Positions 7,128 through 12,759 of a stretch of 12,759 nt of DNA are shown piece by piece. Origin of the DNA: DATAMF01 sp964472565 (GTDB lineage: Bacteria; Chloroflexota; Anaerolineae; Aggregatilineales; Aggregatilineaceae); assembly GCA_964472565.1 (NCBI GenBank), contig CAYYNB010000171.1:1-12759 (forward strand). The letters run 5' to 3'. Under the pieces are notes generated by a model. The model was not told the DNA's origin. It worked only from the letters and a program-made list of their open reading frames with translations, and made no database searches. Within the stretch, counting starts at the first letter, position 1. The number at the start of each line of letters is the position of its first letter. The position numbers and the translations under genes were made by a program.

Positions 7128-8360
7128 TTAGAAACTCTGGTAATCCCAGGGATTGACGGGCGCACCACCTGAACCGCGAATTTCAAAGTGGAGATGCGGC
7201 CCACTGGAACGCCCGGAATTACCACTCACCGCGATGTTCTGACCTGCCGCGACCACCTGACCACATTCTACAAAATCGCCGTTCAAATGGCCGTAGAGGG
7301 TTAATGAGCCGCCGTGCGCGATCACAACGGTCCAACCGTAACCCCACGTGCTTAACCCCGTGAAAATAACTGTTCCGCCGCCAGCCGCATAGACAGGTGT
7401 ACCGACGGGCACGGCCAGATCAATACCGCCGTGTACCCAGTTAAAGTCCTGTGTGATGGTATAGTTGCGCCAGATTGGAGCGGTGTAGGGTGGAGAACCA
7501 CCGACAACAGACTGGACGCCACAGGAGCCAGGATCGCCTACGGCAAACGAGGCAGACCCCATACCGGCATAAGCGCCCGAACCCACCGGATTGCTGCCAT
7601 CGGTAGTCATCACGATGCCGGGGTCCCAGTAGATTGGTTCAGTAGAGCCAGTGCCACCCGGCACTACGACATAATAACCGGAGGGCAGAATACTTTGGGG
7701 TGTGGCACCAAACAGGACATTAAACTCTGAATCGATGATCGTATAGGGATCGACGTCATATTCCTCAGCTATCGAGCTGATCGTTTGTGGCTCAATCACG
7801 TGATGATAAGCACCATCAACCGGAATGATATTCAGTTCCAGGCCAATACGCATGGCGTTGACATAAAAACGATCATTGGACCAGATGATCGACGATTCCT
7901 GGAGGCCAAATTTCTCTGCGATGCTCTTTAACGTATCACCGCGCTGTACGGCATAGACCAGGACACTGCCCCGTGCGCGGGAGGGCAGAATGGTCAGAGG
8001 ATCGAGCTGGCGCGCCAGGGCACCGAGTGCCGGCTGACCGATAACCGGGGAATCCAGCGCGGCTGCAATTTCGGCAGGTCCAGCCGTAGCCTGAATCCAG
8101 TTCAGCGTGGTGAGCGTTGAAGTAGGCCGGAGGGTGGGATAGGGAGTCGGGTAATCGACGGAGACAATACCCAGCGGTCTGGACGTTGGGGACGGCAGCG
8201 GAGTTGCTGCCTCAGCGACCGGACGATCCTCATCCGGGTCAGTCCAGAATACAATTTTAACAGTAAACAGAAGAACAACCAGCGCGGCCAACAATAAACC
8301 GACACTAATCAGACGGCGCGGCCAAGACTTTACGCCGTCTCCTGGGGACTTATTAACCAT
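7128..8360 (-). CDS. Membrane-anchored LysM / M23 family metallopeptidase
   Basis: Envelope zinc peptidase of the LytM/M23 family, probably cutting peptide cross-links in peptidoglycan. Numbering from the chosen start (410 aa): short basic N-terminus, one transmembrane helix (about 17-38), a Pro/Thr-rich linker (53-83), two LysM-type wall-binding modules (about 135-180, containing VQRGDTLKSIAEKFG, and about 185-234), a low-complexity Gly/Ser spacer, and a C-terminal M23 domain. The zinc motifs are intact: HxxxD (H310, D314) and HLH (H389, H391), with YGHL at H358. The frame stays open to an ATG at 8402, but that site has no ribosome-binding site and lies almost on the predicted transcription start. 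The ATG at 8360 follows GAGGT by 4 nt and fits better. Intact zinc ligands argue for an active enzyme rather than an EnvC/NlpD-like activator. Confidence 0.92.
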   Translation of the reverse strand: MVNKSPGDGVKSWPRRLISVGLLLAALVVLLFTVKIVFWTDPDEDRPVAEAATPLPSPTSRPLGIVSVDYPTPYPTLRPTSTLTTLNWIQATAGPAEIAAALDSPVIGQPALGALARQLDPLTILPSRARGSVLVYAVQRGDTLKSIAEKFGLQESSIIWSNDRFYVNAMRIGLELNIIPVDGAYHHVIEPQTISSIAEEYDVDPYTIIDSEFNVLFGATPQSILPSGYYVVVPGGTGSTEPIYWDPGIVMTTDGSNPVGSGAYAGMGSASFAVGDPGSCGVQSVVGGSPPYTAPIWRNYTITQDFNWVHGGIDLAVPVGTPVYAAGGGTVIFTGLSTWGYGWTVVIAHGGSLTLYGHLNGDFVECGQVVAAGQNIAVSGNSGRSSGPHLHFEIRGSGGAPVNPWDYQSF

Positions 8361-8410
8361 CCATACCTCACTCTTCAGCCCCCCACGAGCATACCAATAC
8401 ATCGCGCGGG

Positions 8411-8439
8411 ATAGTACCGCGCCCTGGCGGATTTGGCAA
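8411..8439 (-). promoter_or_regulatory. Candidate promoter of the LysM/M23 peptidase gene
   Basis: TTGCCA (8434-8439) and TACTAT (8411-8416) on the minus strand are 17 nt apart. The predicted start near 8404 would leave the upstream ATG at 8402 essentially leaderless and gives the ATG at 8360 a ~44-nt leader. A GCGCGG/CCGCGC inverted repeat (8404-8422) overlaps the -10 box and start site. Confidence 0.45.
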
Positions 8440-8471
8440 AAGGCGTGCAGGATGGCAGAACGGGAAATGAA

Positions 8472-8711
8472 TTATTGAGGATCAGTATCGGACACGGTGA
8501 CAGATTGAAAGACAAGCGTCACAATTCGTTTGGCACCTGTTTCGTCTTCGCCCTCGATCATCACGCGGTCAACAAGCAGCGGATCATTCGCCTGCAAACA
8601 CAAGGTAAACAGATCATTCAGAGATGAAAAAGACGCTGACGTTTCATCTAGCCCAGAATGCCGATCCCAGCGGCGAAAGATCACCGTACCGTGCTGTACT
8701 TTGGAAGGCAT
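8472..8711 (-). CDS. Small hypothetical protein (79 aa)
   Basis: The gene is not recognised. It is a soluble, acidic 79-residue product with no signal peptide, membrane segment or cysteine pair (one Cys). The pattern HGTVIFRRWDR followed by FSSLNDLFTLCLQ and ends in alternating strands (RIVTLVFQSVTVSD) suggests a small alpha/beta fold. Reasons to accept it as real: AAAGGA lies 6 nt before the ATG, a candidate promoter sits just upstream, and it fills an otherwise gene-free gap on the same strand as the peptidase. The peptidase has its own candidate promoter 33 nt after this stop, so cotranscription is possible but not required. Confidence 0.65.
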   Translation of the reverse strand: MPSKVQHGTVIFRRWDRHSGLDETSASFSSLNDLFTLCLQANDPLLVDRVMIEGEDETGAKRIVTLVFQSVTVSDTDPQ

Positions 8712-8745
8712 GAGAAATCCTTTAATCGCTCGAAATTACGACACA

Positions 8746-8774
8746 AGTATCTATCAGATAAGGCTGCGGTGCAA
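8746..8774 (-). promoter_or_regulatory. Candidate promoter of the 79-aa gene
   Basis: TTGCAC (8769-8774) and GATACT (8746-8751) on the minus strand are spaced by 17 nt, with a ~30-nt leader to the ATG. Hexamer matches are moderate. Confidence 0.4.
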
Positions 8775-8797
8775 GTAAGGGATTAAAGGGGAAATGA

Positions 8798-8867
8798 AAA
8801 AAAGTAAGAAAAAATCTTTTTATTTCTCGACCTCATGCTTGTATAACGGAACACTTCCGTGCATAAT
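8798..8867 (+). promoter_or_regulatory. Promoter with A/T-rich upstream element and palindromic spacer
   Basis: TTGTAT (8839-8844) and CATAAT (8862-8867) are 17 nt apart. An A-tract followed by a T-tract (about 8798-8825) lies where an UP element would contact the polymerase alpha subunits. The spacer is almost filled by a perfect palindrome, ACGGAA-CAC-TTCCGT (8846-8860), placed so that a bound repressor would block the promoter. This promoter would drive the structured RNA that follows and, if transcription continues, recX-rny. The palindrome does not fit the GAAC-N4-GTTC type of LexA box. Confidence 0.55.
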
Positions 8868-8873
8868 AGAAAT

Positions 8874-9257
8874 ACAATGCGACGAATGTAAGGTGCCATG
8901 GTTGTACTGTTGAACTCGAACAGGGCTGCCGGTTGAATCCGTGTGTTGCGGATATTAGCTTTTTGATGTATTCCCACACCCTGGTGGTGTGAAAAAACCA
9001 AATGTTAGGTGACGCAACGCGAAAGCTGCCTCATTCATTCCTGTAGGGGGATCGAGATTGGCAGAGACAAAAGGATCTTGATGAGCATCTCAAACCAGAG
9101 AAGACGAGACAGTCTTATGGGTTGTTAATCCATAAGTTCTGACCGCTCATCTGAGTGGCCTGGCGTGCCAAGATCACCAGGCGCGCTAACGAGTTTGGCG
9201 AAGAGAACAACATCTACGGACAGCCGTGGCATGTGCATGCACGGCTGTTTGTTTTGT
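8874..9257 (+). ncRNA. Candidate structured RNA or long attenuator leader, family unknown
   Basis: About 380 nt lie between a promoter and a strong intrinsic terminator, with no credible protein gene on either strand. Local stems by eye: CTGTT/AACAG on a 7-nt loop (about 8908-8924), ATCCG/CGGAT on a 7-nt loop (about 8937-8953), CACACC/GGTGTG (about 8974-8990) flanked by a T-run before and an A-run after that could extend the stem, GTTGCG/CGCAAC bracketing that hairpin, CTTATGG/CCATAAG (9114-9136), CCGCTC-ATCT-GAGTGG (about 9143-9158), GCCTGG/CCAGGC, then the terminator. I looked for signatures of RNase P RNA, tmRNA, SRP RNA and T-box leaders and found none, and 6S RNA could not be matched. 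The only small frame with any ribosome-binding site encodes 12 aa (8898-8936). It could be a trans-acting RNA or the regulated leader of recX. Confidence 0.5.
9220..9257 (+). terminator. Strong intrinsic terminator just before recX
   Basis: A perfect 9-bp stem (ACAGCCGTG with CACGGCTGT) on an 11-nt loop is followed by TTTGTTTTG. It ends 11 nt before the recX ATG, leaving room only for the recX ribosome-binding site. recX must therefore be read by leak-through or antitermination, or from a promoter I cannot see. Confidence 0.85.
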
Positions 9258-9268
9258 AGGGATTTCTG

Positions 9269-9910
9269 ATGGGCCAAACGATTACCAGGCTTGAAGTGCA
9301 GCAGCATGACCAGGAACGAGTCAACGTCTATCTGGACGGTGAATTTGCTTTTGGCCTGCCCGTCATCGAAGCGGCTCGTCTGCGCAAAGGACAGGTGCTC
9401 TCGCCAGAAGAGATCATCAGCTTGCAGCAGATAGATGATGTCACGCGCGCATTTGATCGGGCGGTGACGCTGCTCGCCCGACGTCCCTACAGCAGCGCCG
9501 AAATTCGCCGGTATCTGGAAAAAAAAGGAACAGGAGCAACTATAATAGACGAGGCTCTTGCCAAGATGGAGCGCCTGGGGTATTTGGATGACCGGGCGTT
9601 TGCTGAGTTCTGGGTGGAGAGCCGTGATCGATTCCGACCGCGCGGTGTGCGGGCACTGCGTTATGAACTTCAACAAAAGGGAATAACCTCGGAGATTATC
9701 GAAGAGGTGTTGGCAGTGTATGATACACATGATGCAGCTTACCGGGCTGCTCAGGAGCAAATCCGGCGGATGCGAGTAACCTCTCGGCAGGAATTTCGCA
9801 ATAAGCTCGGAGCATTTTTGGTCCGGCGCGGGTTTGGATATGACATCGTACGCGAGGTAATCGAAGAAATCATCCAAGAACAACCTGATATCTTTGAAAA
9901 CGAGGAGTAA
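9269..9910 (+). CDS. recX: Regulatory protein RecX
   Basis: Small cytoplasmic modulator that binds RecA filaments and limits recombinase activity. The 213-aa product shows the family pattern: opening GQTITRLEV, RVNVYLDGEFAFGL (17-30), then three-helix RecX repeats, including the diagnostic YLDDRAFA (105-112) and RFRPRG (121-126 region) followed by LRYELQQKGI. The length fits the longer Gram-positive-type RecX. The ATG has AGGGA 6 nt upstream, and a terminator ends just before that site. recA is not in the window. The stop is 5 nt from rny, whose ribosome-binding site overlaps the last recX codons, so the two are cotranscribed and may be translationally coupled. Confidence 0.95.
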   Translation: MGQTITRLEVQQHDQERVNVYLDGEFAFGLPVIEAARLRKGQVLSPEEIISLQQIDDVTRAFDRAVTLLARRPYSSAEIRRYLEKKGTGATIIDEALAKMERLGYLDDRAFAEFWVESRDRFRPRGVRALRYELQQKGITSEIIEEVLAVYDTHDAAYRAAQEQIRRMRVTSRQEFRNKLGAFLVRRGFGYDIVREVIEEIIQEQPDIFENEE

Positions 9911-9915
9911 TCCCC

Positions 9916-11445
9916 ATGGAAATCGTGTTGGTCCTGGTTGGACTAGCGATTGGCGCGGGACTGGGTGCTGGTGGACTGTACGTGTATCAAAACGTACAGG
10001 GGAAAAATAAGAAGCGCCTGGCGGATGAGGAAGCGGCTCGGATCGTAACGGATGCGCAAACCGAAGCGAAAAAAGTGGTCGCTGATGCCCGCGATGAAGC
10101 CTTTCGCATTCAACGTGAAGCGGAGGACGCCGCCAAACGGCGACGGTCCGAATTAGACCGCGAAAGCGACCGCTTGCAAAAGCGCCGTGAAGATCTGGAT
10201 GCGCGCTATGAACGACTTGATGCGCGGGAACAGAATCTGAATAAGCGCCAAAGCAAGCTCGACAAGCGGCAAAATGAAGTGAATGCCATGTATGATGCGC
10301 AAAAAGCGGAACTGGAACGTGTGGCCGAAATGACCCGCGATGAAGCCCGCGACGAACTGCTGCATATGGTCGAAGCGGAAACGCGGCAGGATATGGCCCG
10401 GAAGATCCGCGAGATCGAAGAGGAAACCAAACTCGAAGCAGACAATCGTGCCCGCGATATTATCGCCCTGGCGATTCAGCGGATCGCGTCAGAACAGGTC
10501 AATGAGATCGCGGTGAGCGTGGTGCCGCTGCCATCGGATGAAATGAAGGGGCGGATTATTGGCCGCAATGGGCGCAATATCCGCGCCTTTGAACAGGCCA
10601 CCGGCGTGGATGTGGTGGTCGATGATACACCGGAAGCCGTGACCATTTCCAGCTTTGACCCGGTGCGGCGTGAAGTTGCCAAACGCGCAATGTCCAAGCT
10701 GGTGTTGGATGGGCGTATTCACCCGGCTCGCATCGAAAAGCTGGTGCAGGATGCACAGAAGGAAGTCGAGCGTGTCATCCGTGAAGAGGGTGAACGCGCG
10801 GCCTATGAAGCGGGTGTCCCTGGTTTGCATACTGAAGTTCTCAAGCTGTTGGGGCGGCTGAAGTTCCGCACCAGTTATGGGCAAAACCAGCACGCGCATG
10901 CGATTGAAACGGCGCACATCGCCGGGATGATTGCGGCGGAGTTGGGCGCGGATGTGGCGATGGCGAAAGCGGGCGGTTTGCTGCATGACATCGGCAAAGC
11001 GATTGACCATGAGGTTGAGGGAACGCATGCACAGATTGGCGCGGAATTCGCCAAGCGGTACGGCGTCCACCCAAAGATCGTGAATGCGATTGCCAGCCAT
11101 CACCACGAGATGGAACAGGAAAACGTTGAAGCGCTGATTGTGGAAGCTGCCGATGCAATCTCTGGCGCTCGGCCTGGCGCTCGGCGTGAAAGCCTGGACA
11201 CGTATATTCGCCGGGTTAAAGCGCTGGAAGATATTGCGAAGGAATTCACCGGCGTCGAACAGAGCTATGCGCTCCAGGCGGGGCGCGAAGTGCGAATCAT
11301 GGTCAAGCCGGACGAAATTGACGATCTGGCTTCGATGCGGCTGGCGCGCGATATTGCCAAACGAATCGAAGAGACGATGCAGTATCCGGGGCAGATCAAA
11401 GTGACGATTATCCGCGAAACGCGGGCAGTCGATTACGCCAAGTAA
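9916..11445 (+). CDS. rny: Ribonuclease Y
   Basis: Membrane-anchored endoribonuclease that starts mRNA decay in many bacteria lacking RNase E. The 509-aa product has the complete family order: an N-terminal transmembrane helix (about 3-24), a long charged coiled coil (about 30-195, rich in Arg/Glu/Lys heptads), a KH RNA-binding domain whose GxxG loop is GRNG (216-219), and an HD phosphohydrolase domain with the HD pair at H357/D358 in LLHDIGK, followed by ASHHHE (393-398). The C-terminal part, including SGARPGARRESLDTYIRR, is typical. GGAG lies 8 nt before the ATG, inside the end of recX. The gene ends in its own terminator 19 nt after the stop. No key residue is missing. Confidence 0.98.
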   Translation: MEIVLVLVGLAIGAGLGAGGLYVYQNVQGKNKKRLADEEAARIVTDAQTEAKKVVADARDEAFRIQREAEDAAKRRRSELDRESDRLQKRREDLDARYERLDAREQNLNKRQSKLDKRQNEVNAMYDAQKAELERVAEMTRDEARDELLHMVEAETRQDMARKIREIEEETKLEADNRARDIIALAIQRIASEQVNEIAVSVVPLPSDEMKGRIIGRNGRNIRAFEQATGVDVVVDDTPEAVTISSFDPVRREVAKRAMSKLVLDGRIHPARIEKLVQDAQKEVERVIREEGERAAYEAGVPGLHTEVLKLLGRLKFRTSYGQNQHAHAIETAHIAGMIAAELGADVAMAKAGGLLHDIGKAIDHEVEGTHAQIGAEFAKRYGVHPKIVNAIASHHHEMEQENVEALIVEAADAISGARPGARRESLDTYIRRVKALEDIAKEFTGVEQSYALQAGREVRIMVKPDEIDDLASMRLARDIAKRIEETMQYPGQIKVTIIRETRAVDYAK

Positions 11446-11464
11446 AAATCCAAGCTGAAATCAG

Positions 11465-11495
11465 AACGGCGGGCTACCACAGTCCGCCGTTTTTT
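11465..11495 (+). terminator. Intrinsic terminator of recX-rny
   Basis: An 11-bp stem (AACGGCGGGCT with AGTCCGCCGTT, with one non-Watson-Crick position) on a 5-nt loop runs into TTTTTT. It sits in the 62-bp gap between convergent rny and the minus-strand unknown gene. Confidence 0.93.
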
Positions 11496-11507
11496 ATGGT
11501 CGGATTG

Positions 11508-11942
11508 TTAGAGGATGGGGTGCCCAAGCGTATGGCCCAGGTCGCGCGAGTTGCGGACCAGATGGGGCATTTCGGGAAGGCGGGGGAAGTAGGCGACCTG
11601 CTGCGGCAGGGACACGATGAACTGAGAGGCTTCCACACTATCCATGAGACCAAAACCACCGCTACGCATCAGTTCGTAGATGAGAGTCAGCACACCGGGA
11701 GTCACTTCCCGCGAGTCGAAGAACAATTCCATGTGATGGAAACTACGCGTGCCATCCAGACCGGGGGCGTGCAGTTCCACTCGGCCACCATCGACTAAGG
11801 TGATGTCATACGCTTCACTGCCCGATAGTTCAACCCTGGCGACAGTTTCGGACCAGTCTAAGACCCGGCGTATTCCCTGACGATCTCCATCGGTAATATG
11901 CCCATCGGCGGCGTGACAGACCAAGATCATGTTACGGTACAT
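11508..11942 (-). CDS. Hypothetical protein (144 aa)
   Basis: No recognised family. I use the ATG at 11942, which has AAGGAAG about 9 nt upstream and follows a near-consensus promoter; the longer open frame to 12074 would run through that promoter and overlap the DUF4870 stop. The predicted product is soluble, with no signal peptide or membrane span. The first ~80 residues look beta-rich (MILVCHAADG, VARVELSGSEAYDITLV, GGRVELHAP, HHMELFFDS), followed by a helix (PGVLTLIYELMRSGG, about 82-96) and a His-containing tail (LGHTLGHPIL). The layout of charged strands plus one helix would suit a small ligand- or partner-binding domain, but no catalytic motif is visible. It converges on rny. Confidence 0.75.
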   Translation of the reverse strand: MYRNMILVCHAADGHITDGDRQGIRRVLDWSETVARVELSGSEAYDITLVDGGRVELHAPGLDGTRSFHHMELFFDSREVTPGVLTLIYELMRSGGFGLMDSVEASQFIVSLPQQVAYFPRLPEMPHLVRNSRDLGHTLGHPIL

Positions 11943-11987
11943 GGTTGCAGTCTTCCTTAAGGCTATCCTTACCGGATAATGGGGTGT

Positions 11988-12016
11988 ATTATAGCTCCTT
12001 TGTTCTACTCTTTCAA
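11988..12016 (-). promoter_or_regulatory. Near-consensus sigma-70 promoter of the 144-aa gene
   Basis: On the minus strand TTGAAA (12011-12016, 5/6) and TATAAT (11988-11993, 6/6) are separated by exactly 17 nt, with a ~40-nt leader to the ATG. This is the best promoter match in the window. It lies directly downstream of the DUF4870 stop, so the 144-aa gene has its own transcription. The dodecamer ATTTTCCCCTCA (12035-12046), repeated in near-identical form upstream of the DUF4870 gene, lies about 20 bp before the -35 box. Confidence 0.75.
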
Positions 12017-12049
12017 ATTTTGATACAAGAATTTTGAGGGGAAAATCAT

Positions 12050-12442
12050 TCAAAAAAGATATTTTTCGACCCATTGAGCAATCAGTGGATAGCGGAAGGT
12101 TTCACCGTTCCAGGTGCGCAGCGCAGCCAGCAAACCCATAACGATGAAGGGAGCAGCAACAAGCGCCAAAAAAGCGCGGTAACACAGCAGCGGCAGGACA
12201 GCATCACCCAACAAAAGGCCCACGATCAGGAAGCGGCCCAACAGCCGATCCAAAACAAACAGCAGCAGCACAAAAATGGTCTGCCAGACTGCTGCCTGAG
12301 CCGCCTGAAAGCTGGTATGCCGTGATTCGTCCTTGCGGATGATCCAGATGACAACCGCGATCAGGATTCCGCCGCCGAACAAGACAATGGAGGCGTGAGC
12401 AACTGTCGCATCGCCGCGAAATGAAGGGTGAGATTTCGTCAT
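12050..12442 (-). CDS. DUF4870 (Tic20-like) integral membrane protein
   Basis: Small polytopic membrane protein of unknown role. The 130-aa product matches the DUF4870 pattern: a first helix ASIVLFGGGILIAVVIWII (17-35), a charged loop, the family hallmark FQAAQAAVWQ (45-54) entering a second hydrophobic stretch (about 54-80), a third span (about 91-108), and the usual NGETFRYPLI ending (112-121). I choose the ATG at 12442 because a purine-rich GGAGGGGG lies just upstream and homology starts here. The frame runs open for another 84 codons, but that part encodes hairpins and repeats, not a plausible protein. The ribosome-binding site overlaps the G-run of a hairpin, which could limit translation. 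Confidence 0.88.
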   Translation of the reverse strand: MTKSHPSFRGDATVAHASIVLFGGGILIAVVIWIIRKDESRHTSFQAAQAAVWQTIFVLLLFVLDRLLGRFLIVGLLLGDAVLPLLCYRAFLALVAAPFIVMGLLAALRTWNGETFRYPLIAQWVEKYLF

Positions 12443-12451
12443 AGACCCCCT

Positions 12452-12497
12452 CCCCCCCTTTGGACCCCTATTTTGGTCCATTTGAGGGGAAAAATGC
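12452..12497. repeat. Intergenic hairpin repeat, copy A
   Basis: The segment begins with seven C then TTTGGAC and ends in TGAGGGGAAAAATGC. It folds into a two-part stem: CCCCT with AGGGG outside and TGGACC with GGTCCA inside. It matches copy B (12562-12595) at both ends but has a longer centre. On the minus strand its G-run merges with the ribosome-binding site of the DUF4870 gene. Confidence 0.7.
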
Positions 12498-12517
12498 GCT
12501 CCACCGGATGGAGATCC

Positions 12518-12532
12518 TGGCAGGAAGTGCCA
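12518..12532. promoter_or_regulatory. 15-bp inverted repeat between the hairpin copies
   Basis: TGGCA-GGAAG-TGCCA is a perfect inverted repeat about 80 bp upstream of the DUF4870 start. The minus-strand sequence CATAAAAT lies just beyond it at about 12533-12540 and could be part of a -10 box, but I see no good -35. Operator function is speculative. Confidence 0.3.
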
Positions 12533-12561
12533 TTTTATGTCACTAATGGGCGGTTCTGTCG

Positions 12562-12595
12562 CCCCCCCTTTGGACAAGGTCTGAGGGGAAAATGC
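12562..12595. repeat. Intergenic hairpin repeat, copy B
   Basis: Same ends as copy A: seven C plus TTTGGAC, and TGAGGGGAAAATGC. The centre is shorter (AAGGTC). It folds with CCCCT/AGGGG outside and GAC/GTC inside. Copies start 110 bp apart in the same orientation. Confidence 0.7.
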
Positions 12596-12603
12596 CCCAA
12601 TTT

Positions 12604-12634
12604 TCGCGTCGTGAAAGGGTGTTTCACGACGCGA
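12604..12634. repeat. Perfect 13-bp hairpin
   Basis: TCGCGTCGTGAAA and its exact complement surround a 5-nt loop. The flanks CAATTTT (from 12598) and AAAATTG (to 12648) extend the symmetry imperfectly. There is no strong U-tract directly after the stem on either strand, so it is only a possible terminator. Confidence 0.7.
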
Positions 12635-12645
12635 GACGGGAAAAA

Positions 12646-12759
12646 TTGATAAAGTGCAGGTACAGAATATAGAATACAGAATACAGAATAGCACAAATAT
12701 TCGGGAGATAATAGTATTTCGATGGTGAACTTGGATGGTTAACTCGGATGGTTAATAAT
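12646..12759 (+). repeat. Dispersed repeat, copy 2 (longer form, runs to the window edge)
   Basis: Second copy of the element at 74-162, in the same orientation and likely cut by the window end. Relative to copy 1 it contains an insertion of heptamer repeats after the TTGATAAAG start and one more 13-nt unit near its end: CTTGGATGGTTAA then CTCGGATGGTTAA, followed by TAAT. It lies upstream of the DUF4870 gene on the opposite strand sense. Confidence 0.7.
12664..12690. repeat. Heptamer tandem repeat AGAATAC
   Basis: Nearly four head-to-tail units (AGAATAT, AGAATAC, AGAATAC, AGAATA) sit inside the dispersed repeat. Such short tandem tracts may vary in unit number between strains. Confidence 0.85.

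Noticed and set aside
8361..8402. Upstream ATG for the LysM/M23 peptidase
   Set aside because: It has no ribosome-binding site and lies at the predicted transcription start; the first 14 residues look unlike a signal or anchor segment.
8783..9001. 72-aa open frame on the minus strand ahead of the structured RNA
   Set aside because: It crosses the plus-strand promoter and low-complexity A/T tract and has no ribosome-binding site or recognisable sequence.
8874..9257. RNase P RNA, tmRNA, SRP RNA or 6S RNA
   Set aside because: The conserved core of RNase P, the tRNA-like ends and tag frame of tmRNA, and the SRP tetraloop region are not visible; I could not match 6S by eye, though a covariance search would be the proper test.
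9125..9883. 252-aa open frame on the minus strand opposite recX
   Set aside because: It lies antisense to a clear recX gene, has an unremarkable composition and no ribosome-binding site worth noting.
11943..12074. N-terminal extension of the 144-aa protein by 44 residues
   Set aside because: It would run through a near-consensus promoter and overlap the DUF4870 stop; the ATG at 11942 has a better ribosome-binding site.
12443..12694. N-terminal extension of the DUF4870 frame by 84 residues
   Set aside because: The extension encodes repeats and hairpins, has no ribosome-binding site, and DUF4870 homology starts at the internal ATG at 12442.
74..12759. Composite transposon bounded by the two terminal repeats
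   Set aside because: The enclosed genes are housekeeping, no transposase or integrase is present, and the repeats are short, diverged and in direct orientation.

Overview
This 12.8 kb window looks like chromosomal DNA of a Chloroflexota (Anaerolineae-like) bacterium. The lineage call is an inference. It rests on the combination of a ClpC-type unfoldase with a ClpP-docking loop, RNase Y directly behind RecX, a large secreted sugar-type binding protein with a plain Sec signal and no lipobox, a LysM/M23 envelope peptidase and a Tic20-like DUF4870 protein. No rRNA, tRNA, CRISPR, transposase or phage gene was found.

Layout, left to right. Positions 1-246 are non-coding: a C14 run, one copy of a dispersed repeat (74-162) and a strong hairpin that ends clpC. 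On the minus strand follow clpC (247-2733) and, upstream of it, two tandem paralogous genes of unknown function (2884-4143 and 4153-5415) that form an operon. A 264 bp divergent control region separates these from a plus-strand extracellular solute-binding protein gene (5680-7062) that has no permease genes beside it and ends in a textbook terminator. Convergent to it is a membrane-anchored LysM/M23 peptidase gene (7128-8360), preceded on the same strand by a small unknown gene (8472-8711), each with its own candidate promoter.

The stretch 8712-9268 has no convincing protein gene. It holds a plus-strand promoter with an A/T-rich upstream element and a perfect palindrome in its spacer, about 380 nt of hairpin-rich sequence and a strong intrinsic terminator only 11 nt before recX. 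I read this as an unidentified structured RNA gene or a long attenuator leader. recX (9269-9910) and rny (9916-11445) then form a tight two-gene operon with its own terminator. Convergent to rny are a 144-aa unknown protein with a near-consensus promoter and a DUF4870 membrane protein. The last 310 bp (12443-12759) are dense in hairpins and short repeats and end in a second copy of the dispersed repeat seen at the left edge.

Functionally the window is mostly housekeeping: protein quality control (ClpC), RNA decay (RNase Y), control of RecA (RecX), nutrient capture and wall remodelling. The less ordinary parts are the recX-upstream RNA, the paralogous pair next to clpC, and the repeat and hairpin elements around the DUF4870 gene and at both window ends.
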